This document shows, in pieces, positions 1-8,133 of a stretch of DNA of 64,000 bases. Under the pieces are notes generated by a model. It made no database searches, had not been told where the DNA came from, and was given only the letters and a program-made list of their open reading frames with translations. The translations under genes were made by a program, and so were the position numbers. Positions within the stretch are counted from its first letter, which is position 1. Each line of letters starts with the position of its first letter. Origin of the DNA: Rhodococcus sp. ARC_M5 (GTDB lineage: Bacteria; Actinomycetota; Actinomycetes; Mycobacteriales; Mycobacteriaceae). The DNA lies in assembly GCF_022810405.1 (NCBI RefSeq), contig NZ_JALGQE010000014.1:1-64000 (forward strand), in the 5' to 3' direction.

Positions 1-19
1 TCCTACCGCCAACGCACCC

Positions 20-854
20 GACCCGGAACAGTTGACCCCACCACCGACAACGAGCATCCTCAATAACGCGCCACGGTGGTCCCTACCCTCTGGCAACCAG
101 GTGGTCCCATCACCCTGGCAAGCGACAGGGCCGGACCTTGGTGCAACGAAGCAAACCGGTGGTGGCCACCCAATCCGGCATTGCGGTGCTGCGTCTGGCG
201 CGCCAGATCGATACGTTGACCGACCAGACTCGGGCGGAATTGAACGACGACGGCATGGCTGCTCCGATTTCCCTTGCCGTCAATGCGGATTCGATGGCGA
301 CCTGGGTGTTGCCGGCACTCGCGCCACTGGCGTCCCAGACGACCTTCGACCTGCATCGGCAAGATCAGGATCGGACCGCTCAACTGCTGCACGACGGGAT
401 CGTCTCCGCCGCAATAACGTCCGTGGCCAGTCCGGTTCGTGGCTGCACTGTTCGACGCCTCGGTGCGATGCGCTACCGGCCGTCGGCCACACCTGAATTC
501 ATCGAACGGTGGTTCCCTACAGGTGTGACGGCCGCTGCGTTGCGCGTCGCCCCAGTGGTCGTGTTCGATGCCGACGACCGGTTGCAGGACACCTACTTAC
601 GCCGCTACGGTATCGACCACGACGAGCCGCCCCGCCACCTGGTGCCGGCCTCTGCGGACTACGCGCAAGCCGTCGATCTGGGCTTCGGCTGGGGCATGAT
701 CCCCGATCTGCAGGCTCGCGACTCGCTGAAGTGCTTCGACGACAACGGAATCGACGACGTGACGCTGTACTGGCAGCAATGGTCACTGTCCTCTGCTGCA
801 CTCCAGCGAGCAGCCGATGCAGTCGCAGAGGGCGCAGCACGAATGCTGTTGTAG
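20..854 (+). pseudogene. argP: ArgP/LysG-type LysR regulator with a scrambled 5' end
   Basis: The open frame from the TTG at 138 encodes the last HTH residues (LVQRSKPVVATQSG) and the whole effector-binding domain of a LysR regulator of the ArgP (LysG) type, which in actinobacteria controls the lysine/arginine exporter LysE. The first ~45 residues of the winged helix are not in this frame. In frame 2, bases 20-34 read DPEQL, the usual ArgP start region, and bases 122-130 read ATG just before the frame-3 GRTLVQR; removing one C near 130-131 would join them. Between 35 and 121 the expected DNA-binding helices are recognisable only with several small deletions. Either the gene is dead or this is low-quality sequence at a contig end; the rest of the frame is clean. 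The family assignment is solid. Whether the gene is really broken is uncertain. Confidence 0.6.
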
Positions 855-917
855 GCGTTTGTGACCTGCCGGGCTGCCCGATAATCGCTGTACCAGGCGA
901 ACTCCCGTTGCTACTTT

Positions 918-1250
918 GTGCCGATGACCATTCGCTATCACGTGACCTCGGTGCTCAACCGTGAGTCGATTCGGCAGCACGGACTCGACTGGCGTCGCAT
1001 GGGTGCTGCTCGCGGTATTGCCGGTAGCCACCAGCCCGAGCAGGAAGGTTGCTTTCTGGCAGCCGATGCGTGGGAACGTGATTGGTTCGTCGGCATGAAC
1101 AACACCGGAGGTCCGGTCGATGTCTGGGAGGTCAGCGGCGTCGAAGACGGTGATCTGCGGCAGTCGCCGGAGAACTTCTACTTCCGTTCCGGTGTCATTC
1201 CGACGTCACAGATTCGATTGGTGCAGAAGGACATCGAGCCCGAGCGCTAG
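918..1250 (+). CDS. Hypothetical protein (110 aa)
   Basis: A small soluble protein with no signal peptide or membrane segment. The frame opens at a GTG, with an ATG two codons on (924), which may be the true start. Visible features are an N-terminal RYHVTSVLNRESIRQHGLDW segment and later FLAADAWERDWF, WEVSG and the C-terminal SQIRLVQ. The pattern of a short His-Val start, an 'R..HGLDW' helix and a late valine strand recalls small ADP-ribosyl/RNA 2'-phosphotransferase-like folds, but this is only a resemblance and no catalytic set can be named. Its stop codon overlaps the 3' end of the convergent lat gene by 4 bases. Function unknown. Confidence 0.7.
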   Translation: MPMTIRYHVTSVLNRESIRQHGLDWRRMGAARGIAGSHQPEQEGCFLAADAWERDWFVGMNNTGGPVDVWEVSGVEDGDLRQSPENFYFRSGVIPTSQIRLVQKDIEPER

Positions 1251-2575
1251 AGCATGCTCAGCACCCGGTCGATGGACTCGACTGCCTGTGTCAGTTCGGC
1301 TTCGGTGATCGTCAGTGCAGGGCGGAATCGCACTGCCGCGTCGCCGCAGCCGAGCGCCAGGACATGTTCCTCGGTGCGCAAGAGCTCGATCACTCGGTCG
1401 CGGGTGGAGGCATCGGGCAGCGAGAAGGCGCACATCAGACCGCGTCCGCGGACCTCGGATACAACTGAGTGTCGAGTTGCCAACTCCTGCAGCATCGTCA
1501 GCAATACGTCTCCGAGCTGACCGGCACGAGAGATGAGCTTGTCGGATTCGACGACTTCCAGGATTCGACGCGACCGCACCATGTCGGTGAGGTTGCCGCC
1601 CCACGTCGAATTGATGCGTGAGCTGACGGCGAAGACGTTGTCGTCGATGTCGTCGACGCGACCGCCGGCCATCACGCCGCACACCTGGACCTTCTTGCCG
1701 AAGGCGACGACGTCCGGGACGACGTCGAGCTGTTGGAACGCCCATGCGGTGCCGGTCATTCCGGCTCCGGTCTGCACTTCGTCCATGACGAACAGCGCAT
1801 CGAACTCGTGGCAGAGGGCGCGCAACTTCTGCAGGAATCGAGGCCGGAAGTGATGATCCCCACCCTCGCCCTGGATGGGTTCGATGATGGCGCAGGCGAT
1901 GTCGTGCGGACTGGCCTCGAACGCCGCCCGCGCCGCTGCCAACGATGCGTCCTCGAGTTCGTCCATGTTCGCGTCGGATCTGATGAACGGGGACGGAATT
2001 CTCGGCCAATCGAACTTCGGGAATCGTGCGACCTTGTTGGGGTCGGTGTTGGTCAAAGACATCGTGTACCCGGAGCGGCCGTGGAACGCGTGCTCGAAGT
2101 GCATCACCTGTGAGCCCAGGGATGGATCGATGCCGTTGCGCTCGTTCCAGCGTGACTTCCAGTCGAAGGCGACCTTCAGCGCGTTCTCCACCGCCAAGGC
2201 GCCGCCTTCGACGAAGAACAGGTGGGGCAGTCGATCGTCACCGAGGACCCGCGCGAACGTGTCGACGAACCGTGCCATGGGGACGGTGTAGATATCGGAA
2301 TTGCTGGGCTTGTTCATCGCCGCCTGCATGAGATCCGCCCGAAAGTCCGGGTCGTCGATCAGAGCGGGGTGGTTCATGCCGAGGGCGTTGGACGCGAAGA
2401 ACGTGAACAGGTCCAGGTAGCGGGTGCCGTCCCTGGCGTCGACCAGGGTGGACCCGGTCGAGGCATCGAGGTCGAGAACCAGCTCGAAACCGTCGGCCAG
2501 GAGGTGTTCACCGATCACGTTCCGAACGTTGGAGGCGTCGATGGTCGCTCCGGTGCGCTGTAATACTTGCGTCAT
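1247..2575 (-). CDS. lat: L-lysine 6-transaminase
   Basis: A class III PLP aminotransferase of 442 aa that transfers the epsilon-amino group of L-lysine to 2-oxoglutarate, giving 2-aminoadipate 6-semialdehyde, which cyclises to piperideine-6-carboxylate. Identification rests on the full-length match to the LAT family: FTFFASNALGMNHP near the N-terminus, HAFHGRSGYTMSLTN around 163-176, IIEPIQGEGGDHHF (230-243), DEVQTGAGMTG (265-275) and the FGKKVQVCG lysine pair (294-295) that carries PLP. It is divergent from the piperideine-6-carboxylate dehydrogenase gene at 2700, so the two enzymes together form a lysine to 2-aminoadipate pathway. In Mycobacterium the orthologue is induced in stationary phase and by an Lrp-type regulator; no lrp gene is in this window. 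The ATG start at 2575 is the first of a long uninterrupted frame. Confidence 0.93.
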   Translation of the reverse strand: MTQVLQRTGATIDASNVRNVIGEHLLADGFELVLDLDASTGSTLVDARDGTRYLDLFTFFASNALGMNHPALIDDPDFRADLMQAAMNKPSNSDIYTVPMARFVDTFARVLGDDRLPHLFFVEGGALAVENALKVAFDWKSRWNERNGIDPSLGSQVMHFEHAFHGRSGYTMSLTNTDPNKVARFPKFDWPRIPSPFIRSDANMDELEDASLAAARAAFEASPHDIACAIIEPIQGEGGDHHFRPRFLQKLRALCHEFDALFVMDEVQTGAGMTGTAWAFQQLDVVPDVVAFGKKVQVCGVMAGGRVDDIDDNVFAVSSRINSTWGGNLTDMVRSRRILEVVESDKLISRAGQLGDVLLTMLQELATRHSVVSEVRGRGLMCAFSLPDASTRDRVIELLRTEEHVLALGCGDAAVRFRPALTITEAELTQAVESIDRVLSML

Positions 2576-2699
2576 AAGGACGAAGATACGCGTTAATATT
2601 CCGTAAGCAAGCCCAAAAAGCAGGAAATTATACGGTTGTGACCGTCATCGGTAGGCTGATCTCCGACGGTTCGGTTCTCTTCACGGAAGGTGTACGCGC
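2576..2699. promoter_or_regulatory. Divergent lat/pcd control region
   Basis: This 124-bp gap between divergently transcribed lat and pcd contains an unusually AT-rich patch for this genome (about 2586-2636, including GTTAATATTCCGTAA). AT-rich dyads of this kind are typical of Lrp/AsnC binding, the known regulator class for lat in mycobacteria. Promoters for both genes must lie here. The exact -10/-35 boxes were not assigned. Confidence 0.4.
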
Positions 2700-4235
2700 A
2701 TGTCTGCATCCATCACCCACGACGAGTTGAGTGTGCGCACTCGCGCCATCCTCGACCGGCTGGGTGCCACGATCGCGCTCGACGCCCCCGCGGGACCGGA
2801 CTCGATCGTCGCGCGCTCGCCGATCACCGGTGGGAATTTGGCGTCGCTGGCGTCGGCCTCTGCGTCCGATGTCAAGACCGTCGTCGCCGACGCGCGCACC
2901 GCGTTCGTGTCGTGGTCGCAGGTGCCGGCCCCCGTGCGTGGTCAGGTGATCAGGGAACTCGGTGAACTGCTGCGCGTACACAAGGAGGATCTGGGCGCGC
3001 TGGTGTCCATCGAGGCCGGGAAGATCGTCTCCGAGGGGCTCGGTGAGGTGCAGGAGATGATCGACATCTGCGACTTCGCCGTCGGACTGTCCCGTCAGCT
3101 GTACGGCAACACGATCGCCACCGAGCGGCCCGGGCATCGGATGATGGAGCAGTGGCATCCGCTCGGTGTCGTCGGCGTCATCACCGCGTTCAATTTCCCG
3201 GTCGCGGTGTGGAGTTGGAATACCGCTCTCGCTCTCGTCGCGGGAGACACGGTGATCTGGAAGCCGTCGGAGAAGACTCCGCTGACTGCCGTCGGAGTGC
3301 AGGCACTCTTCGAACGCGCCGCCGCCGCGGCCGGAGTGGACCCCAAGATCGCGCAGCTGTTGATCGGTGATCGCGCGTCCGGCGAAGCGCTGGTGGACGA
3401 TTCGCGGGTTGCACTGGTCTCGGCCACCGGTTCGACGAGAATGGGCCGGGCTGTTGCACCTCGTGTCGCCGAACGATTCGGCCGAGTGTTGCTGGAACTC
3501 GGCGGCAACAACGCGGCGATCGTGACGCCGTCGGCCGATCTCGATCTGACGACGCGTGGGCTGGTGTTCTCGGCTGCCGGAACGGCAGGTCAGCGGTGCA
3601 CCTCGCTCCGACGCGTCATCGTGCATTCCTCCGTCGCGGACGAACTGGTCGGCAAGCTGGTTGCGGCGTACCAGACGTTGTCGATCGGATCACCCTTGGC
3701 CAGTGACACTTTGGTCGGCCCGCTCATCGATGCGGGTGCTTTCGCGGGCTATCAGAAGGCGCTGGAGGCCGCGGTGTCCGACGGCGGAACCGTCGTGGTC
3801 GGTGGGGAGCGGGTGAACGTGGTCGACGAGTACTCGTTCTACGTTCAGCCCGCGATCGTGACGATGCCCGCGCAGACCGACATCGTCAAGCACGAGACGT
3901 TTGCGCCCATCATGTACGTGCTGACGTACGAGACCCTCGACGAGGCCATCGCACTGCACAACGATGTGCCGCAGGGTCTTTCGTCGTCGATCTTCACCAC
4001 CGATCTGCGCGAGGCGGAGCGTTTCCTGTCCGCAGCCGGCTCTGACTGCGGTATTGCCAACGTCAACATCGGACCCTCCGGCGCGGAAATCGGCGGTGCC
4101 TTCGGCGGCGAGAAGGAGACCGGCGGCGGCCGCGAATCCGGTTCGGACGCATGGAAGGCCTACATGCGTCGAGCGACGAACACGGTCAACTACTCCAACG
4201 AACTGCCCCTGGCGCAGGGAGTGAAATTCGGCTGA
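2700..4235 (+). CDS. pcd: L-piperidine-6-carboxylate dehydrogenase (ALDH7 family)
   Basis: An NAD-dependent aldehyde dehydrogenase of 511 aa that oxidises 2-aminoadipate 6-semialdehyde/piperideine-6-carboxylate to 2-aminoadipate. It belongs to the antiquitin-like ALDH7 group: GVVGVITAFNFPVAVWSWN in the cofactor region, ATGSTRMGR, the glutamate in LLELGGNNAAIV, and the nucleophile in GQRCTSLRR (Cys ~300). The C-terminal IGGAFGGEKETGGGRESGSDAWK stretch is characteristic of the family. It is divergent from lat (gap 124 bp), which makes the lysine-catabolic role strong by context. ATG start with an AAGG-type ribosome site (ggaaggtgtacgcgc). Length is normal. Confidence 0.92.
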   Translation: MSASITHDELSVRTRAILDRLGATIALDAPAGPDSIVARSPITGGNLASLASASASDVKTVVADARTAFVSWSQVPAPVRGQVIRELGELLRVHKEDLGALVSIEAGKIVSEGLGEVQEMIDICDFAVGLSRQLYGNTIATERPGHRMMEQWHPLGVVGVITAFNFPVAVWSWNTALALVAGDTVIWKPSEKTPLTAVGVQALFERAAAAAGVDPKIAQLLIGDRASGEALVDDSRVALVSATGSTRMGRAVAPRVAERFGRVLLELGGNNAAIVTPSADLDLTTRGLVFSAAGTAGQRCTSLRRVIVHSSVADELVGKLVAAYQTLSIGSPLASDTLVGPLIDAGAFAGYQKALEAAVSDGGTVVVGGERVNVVDEYSFYVQPAIVTMPAQTDIVKHETFAPIMYVLTYETLDEAIALHNDVPQGLSSSIFTTDLREAERFLSAAGSDCGIANVNIGPSGAEIGGAFGGEKETGGGRESGSDAWKAYMRRATNTVNYSNELPLAQGVKFG

Positions 4236-4251
4236 CGGCATGATCGGCAGT

Positions 4252-5478
4252 ATGAAAGTACTGTCGATGATCCTCGCCGGCTTCGTCGTCGGCTATGCGA
4301 TCAGTGATATCCGACCGTTCTACTCCCTGCTGAGCAGCACGGCCGAATTCGGTTCACCGGCAACGATCGTCAACGGGCTCACCGTCCTCGCGCTGACCGC
4401 GTGCCTGACCAGCGTCGCGCTGGCGCGTTGGAATGCACGGGGTGTGCTCGTGTTGGCGATAGGAGCTGTATTCGTCGTCGTGTTCCGGACAGTCGGCATG
4501 GTGACCGGATTGGTCGGCGACTGGGCCGGTGCTGTGGGAGCAGGCGTAGTGCTCGGCGCGTCCGCCGTGCTGGCGGGGCGACATCGCGGAGCACAGGCAT
4601 CGCTGGCGGTCGCCGCTGTAGGAGCCGGTCTTCTCGGTAGAGCGCTGGATGCCTTGCTGCAAGCCGACGACGGCCCCGTGTTCGTGTGGGATGTCGTCGG
4701 TGCCGAGGACGCGGTGGTTCCGGAGCGGGCGATCATCATGGTGCTTGCGGCTCTGGGTGCGGCGATCTCGCTGTACGTGGCACACCGCGACGTGGCTTTG
4801 CAGTCGCACGAGACCCGAAGAATTCTGCTGGTCGGTCTTCCGTTGCCTGTGGTTGCCGGTGTTCTGAACTGGTTCGCCGACGGTCACGACAGTGGGGAAG
4901 CCGTGTGGCTCGGTGCACTCGCCGGTATGACAGCCATTGCGCTGTTGGCGTCGTTCGTGTTTCCGGGTCGGGACGGGCGCGTGCTGTTGGTGCTGTTCGC
5001 GTCGGCGACGGTCGGTTCGATGGGATTTGCCGTCGAGGATTCGCTGCAATTGGCCTTAAGTGCCGCGTTGCTGGTCGTCGGAGCGGGGATCGGCTACCGG
5101 TGGCCGCAGGTTTACGTCGGACTGGGCGGGCTGTTCGTCGTTGCAGGCGCATCCCTGGTCGAGGGCTACCTCGATCTGCCGTCGGTGTCGCAGTTCGCCC
5201 TGCCGTTCGTCGTCGCGTACGCACTGGTGTCCGTGCTGTCTGCTGCGCCGGGTTCATTGGCCGTCGCGTTGCCTGCGCTGTTCACCATGACCCTGCCGGT
5301 GACGGTGTACGCCGCAAGCTCGCAGATCGCCTCTACCTACGACCGCGCAGTCGCCACGCGCACGATCGAGCCCGACCACCTGGTGTTGTCGGTCGCCGGG
5401 CTGGCGGTCGTTGCAGTGGTGACGGTTGCCTGCGCGGTGCTGATGCGTCGGCCCGCCGTCGAGAGCGGCCATAGCTGA
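4252..5478 (+). CDS. Polytopic membrane protein of unknown function
   Basis: An integral membrane protein of about 408 aa made almost entirely of hydrophobic Ala/Val/Leu segments separated by short loops, roughly a dozen predicted helices. It begins MKVLSMILAGFVVGYAI. An in-frame ATG at 4240 would add four residues; the ATG at 4252 fits better because the hydrophobic N-terminus follows directly. The gene starts just 16 bp after pcd and may be co-transcribed with it, but no transporter signature is visible and I see no link to lysine catabolism. No catalytic motif recognised. Confidence 0.75.
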   Translation: MKVLSMILAGFVVGYAISDIRPFYSLLSSTAEFGSPATIVNGLTVLALTACLTSVALARWNARGVLVLAIGAVFVVVFRTVGMVTGLVGDWAGAVGAGVVLGASAVLAGRHRGAQASLAVAAVGAGLLGRALDALLQADDGPVFVWDVVGAEDAVVPERAIIMVLAALGAAISLYVAHRDVALQSHETRRILLVGLPLPVVAGVLNWFADGHDSGEAVWLGALAGMTAIALLASFVFPGRDGRVLLVLFASATVGSMGFAVEDSLQLALSAALLVVGAGIGYRWPQVYVGLGGLFVVAGASLVEGYLDLPSVSQFALPFVVAYALVSVLSAAPGSLAVALPALFTMTLPVTVYAASSQIASTYDRAVATRTIEPDHLVLSVAGLAVVAVVTVACAVLMRRPAVESGHS

Positions 5479-5546
5479 GCGAACGGTCGAACACGACTCC
5501 CGAAACGCCCGACCGGTCTGGGCACCGTGGACGTAGCCTGCAGGTG

Positions 5547-5978
5547 ATGTCCGATCACAGCGGGAACACAGATCTGCCCGACGACGCCTCCGACGTGACA
5601 CTGGGGTTCTTCCTCGCCGTTGCGGTGTTCTTGCCTTCGTATTTCGGCGCGACGCTCATCACCGACGCGTTGCTGGGCCGAGAAGGACTGCCGCTGTCTC
5701 CGTTGTTGTGGCTGTTCGTGGCGATACCGCTGGCGACAGTCATGGTGCATGTGGAAGATCGGGTCCAGAGCCGTTCCGACTGGGACCGGCTCGAGGGTTT
5801 CTGGTACGGCGGCGGTGCCTGTGCACTGACTGTGCCGCCGCTTGGGCTGGCCCTGCTCGCGCCGCTTCCGACGCTGACAGGTCTCGACCGTGGCGGTCCG
5901 TCGATGGTGGTGTTCGTGGCGGTGGCGCTGCTGATCGTGGGCATCGTGGTCCGAGGGAAGCTACGCGGCACGGCCTGA
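5547..5978 (+). CDS. Small four-helix membrane protein, hypothetical
   Basis: A protein of 143 aa. An acidic N-terminus (MSDHSGNTDLPDDASD) is followed by hydrophobic segments around residues 18-37, 49-66, 85-105 and 118-135. A GTG immediately precedes the ATG (5544/5547); the ATG is preferred. No domain recognised. It is followed at 6009-6044 by an inverted repeat that would serve as terminator for this gene and for the convergent cutinase-like gene. Confidence 0.65.
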   Translation: MSDHSGNTDLPDDASDVTLGFFLAVAVFLPSYFGATLITDALLGREGLPLSPLLWLFVAIPLATVMVHVEDRVQSRSDWDRLEGFWYGGGACALTVPPLGLALLAPLPTLTGLDRGGPSMVVFVAVALLIVGIVVRGKLRGTA

Positions 5979-6008
5979 GGCCCGTCGCACTCTCGATGTG
6001 AAAACACA

Positions 6009-6044
6009 GAGCCCGCCCACCCAATGATTGCGGTGGACGGGCTC
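6009..6044. terminator. Bidirectional hairpin between convergent genes
   Basis: GAGCCCGCCCACC (6009-6021) pairs with GGTGGACGGGCTC (6032-6044) with one C-A mismatch, leaving a 10-nt loop. It lies between the stops of the rightward membrane protein and the leftward cutinase-like gene, so it can end both transcripts. No T-run follows, as is common in high-GC actinobacteria. Confidence 0.75.
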
Positions 6045-6068
6045 ATGAGCGATCTGCGAGCAAACGGA

Positions 6069-7766
6069 CTACGACGCAGGTACAACCTCGGTGGTCGTCG
6101 GAACCGCGGTCTCGGTCGCTGTTTCAGCAGCCGTTTCGGTCGCGGTGACACAGAGCGGCGGTGAACCCTCGACGGGGGTCTCACCCTCGACAGGGACGGT
6201 GCACTCGGGGGTTACGACCGGCTCGGATGCCGGTGCCGGTGCCGGTGCCGGTGCCGGTGCTTCTGCTGCGGGTGCAGGCACAACCGGAACCGTGGTGGTC
6301 ACGACGGGCGTCGAGGTTGCCGGCGCGGTCGTCGTGGCCGTCGGGGTTGCCGTGGCCGAGGTGGTCTTCGGGGCCACGATCGTTTCGATCGCTGCACGTC
6401 CGGCCTTCTCCTGCACCTCTTTGGTCTTCACCGGCTCGCCCCTGTTGGCCTCCTCCAAGAGCTCGGTCAGCCAGGCGGCGGCGTACTGAGCCGATGTCAG
6501 TGGCTTGCCGTTGGCGGCGTCGGCGTCACGCCAGTAATCGAAGTGGTGTCCCGATCCCGGCCCCAACGTCAGACCGTACGGATCGTTCATGATCACCGGG
6601 ACAGTGTTCTGGTTGGACGAGATGAAGCCGGTGATCTCGCGGAAGATCTTCTGCGGTAGGTACACCATGTCGATCATCTGATCGGTCCTGATGGGCTCCT
6701 GCTCGCCGTCGACCTCGGCTGAGACGGGGGTGGTGACTGCGCCGGGCTCGTAGCCGGGCTCGGACACCTTGATCAGCACGTCGAGGAACGTCTCGTCGCT
6801 CTGCATCCAGTTGGGCTGCGAGGCGATGTCGTTGAAGGCGTTGACTGCGATGCGGCCCAGTGCCAGCGCCAAATCCGCTCCAGTGGCGGGCGTCAGCTGC
6901 TCTCTCTCCAATGCGTCGGCATTGACCTGACGACCGATGTTGGCGGCCAGGTGAATCAGCGACGTGTTCTCCGGCAGTGCGCAGGTGAGGTCACCCTCGG
7001 AGCAGAAGGACGCCACTCGGCCGTCGAGTGCTCCGAAGCCACCCGATGTTCCGGGCAACGCGCCCTGGCCCGAGATTGCGGAGTTGCCGTTCTGGTACTT
7101 GGTGTCGAAACCGTCCGGGTTGCCGAACGGGTTCTCGGCACCGGGGAACGGGCCCTCTCCGGCGACACGGCCGGCGTCGGCGAGAATGACCACCCCGACG
7201 ACCTGGGAGGGGTCGACGATGCCGTATTTGCCGTCGGCTCCGGCAACCTGGTTGCCGACCTCCATGGCGGTGCGACGAGCAACGTCGGCACCCTCGCTGT
7301 AGCCGACGATGGCGAAACGGGTCTGCGGGCAGGACGCCGAGATGGACTTCATGATGGTCTGCGAGTTGGTGACGCCGGTCTGCACGGCGTTCTCGTAGCT
7401 CGCCATGTCGGCCGGGTATTCGACGTACACCGCGGCGTACGAATCCGGAACGACGTTGCCGTTGTTGGGTGCCCGCACGACTTGGTCGATCCAATCGCTG
7501 GAGTAGTCGCCGGACATCGCGGCAGGCAGCCGTTCGCCATCGGGGGTGGTGAGCCACTTGACGCCCTCGCGCGGAGTGTCGTTGCGTCCGCCGATGGCGA
7601 TGCTGACCATGTCGTAGCACGTTGCCGTCGACACCAGTTCGATCGACGCTTCGGTGGTCGTGGACGGAGCCGACCACGGTGCGGCCACTACTACTCCGGC
7701 ACCGAGTGCTCCGATCGCGAACGCGCTCAGCGCAACGCGCACACGCTTCGACTTGCCAACATTCAT
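6069..7766 (-). CDS. Secreted cutinase-family alpha/beta hydrolase with Pro/Ala/Thr-rich tail
   Basis: An exported serine hydrolase of the cutinase/carbohydrate-esterase family, of the large type seen in mycolate actinomycetes. From the chosen ATG at 7766 (preceded by GGGGATCG) the protein has ~565 aa: a signal segment (residues ~8-28, ALSAFAIGALGAGVVVAAPW), a cutinase domain with the nucleophile elbow IVGYSEGAD, the ADAGR/GQGALPGTSGGFG loops, and a late DPYG...GSGHHFDYW segment that supplies the His of the triad. The last ~110 residues are low-complexity: Thr/Ala blocks, a PAPAPAPAP run coded by a 6-bp repeat near 6229-6263, then a short Cys-containing loop. Such tails usually span or bind the cell envelope. 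Upstream in-frame ATGs (7781, 7871) exist but lack as good a ribosome site. Likely substrate is an envelope or environmental ester; the exact one is unknown. Confidence 0.85.
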   Translation of the reverse strand: MNVGKSKRVRVALSAFAIGALGAGVVVAAPWSAPSTTTEASIELVSTATCYDMVSIAIGGRNDTPREGVKWLTTPDGERLPAAMSGDYSSDWIDQVVRAPNNGNVVPDSYAAVYVEYPADMASYENAVQTGVTNSQTIMKSISASCPQTRFAIVGYSEGADVARRTAMEVGNQVAGADGKYGIVDPSQVVGVVILADAGRVAGEGPFPGAENPFGNPDGFDTKYQNGNSAISGQGALPGTSGGFGALDGRVASFCSEGDLTCALPENTSLIHLAANIGRQVNADALEREQLTPATGADLALALGRIAVNAFNDIASQPNWMQSDETFLDVLIKVSEPGYEPGAVTTPVSAEVDGEQEPIRTDQMIDMVYLPQKIFREITGFISSNQNTVPVIMNDPYGLTLGPGSGHHFDYWRDADAANGKPLTSAQYAAAWLTELLEEANRGEPVKTKEVQEKAGRAAIETIVAPKTTSATATPTATTTAPATSTPVVTTTVPVVPAPAAEAPAPAPAPAPASEPVVTPECTVPVEGETPVEGSPPLCVTATETAAETATETAVPTTTEVVPAS

Positions 7767-7886
7767 GTTTTCGATCCCCATCACGTCCGCCCGAACCGTT
7801 CCCGACTGCAGTTGCCAGTGGGTTACCCGGGATTTCGTCGGTCGGGTCGTTTGCGTTACAAACCGCGTCATTTACCGTCGTACGCA

Positions 7887-8107
7887 TGGGTTTTCACCCT
7901 CGAATGACATCGACGGGATTCGACCTGCCCGACGGCACCCACTGTGTTCTGCGTGAGGCGGTGGCGTCGGACCTCGGTGATGCGGTGGTGGCAACGCTGC
8001 AGCTGACGTCCCACGCCAGTCGAACGGACGCCCATCGCTTCTACCGGAGCCTGGGCTTCGTCGATTCCCATGTCGGCTACAAGATGCACCTCGAACCTAC
8101 CGTTTAG
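7887..8107 (+). pseudogene. GNAT acetyltransferase remnant with internal deletion
   Basis: A 73-codon frame joins a GNAT N-terminus (DLPDGTHCVLREAVASDL) directly to a GNAT C-terminus (LTSHASRTDAHRFYRSLGFVDSHVGYKMHL). The central 60-70 residues, including the acetyl-CoA binding loop Q/RxxGxG/A, are absent, so it cannot be a working acetyltransferase. The frame stayed open across the join. It lies just upstream of the copper operon, and its stop is one base before the CsoR-like operator. A second GNAT with the same kind of lesion is at 36040-36262. Confidence 0.65.
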
Positions 8108-8108
8108 A

Positions 8109-8123
8109 TACCCTGGGGGGGTA
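8109..8123. promoter_or_regulatory. CsoR-like copper operator
   Basis: TACCC-TGGGG-GGGTA forms a perfect 5-bp inverted repeat around a G-rich 5-bp core, 10 bp before the GTG of the first copper gene. TACCC/GGGTA arms with a G/C-rich centre are the known operator type for the copper-sensing repressor CsoR in actinobacteria. With a membrane copper protein and a CopA-type ATPase directly downstream, copper-induced derepression is a reasonable inference. No csoR gene lies within the window. Confidence 0.65.
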
Positions 8124-8133
8124 GGGTGGCGAT

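Noticed and set aside
6229..6263. Simple repeat as an independent element near the cutinase gene
   Set aside because: It is the in-frame Pro/Ala codons of the secreted protein's tail.
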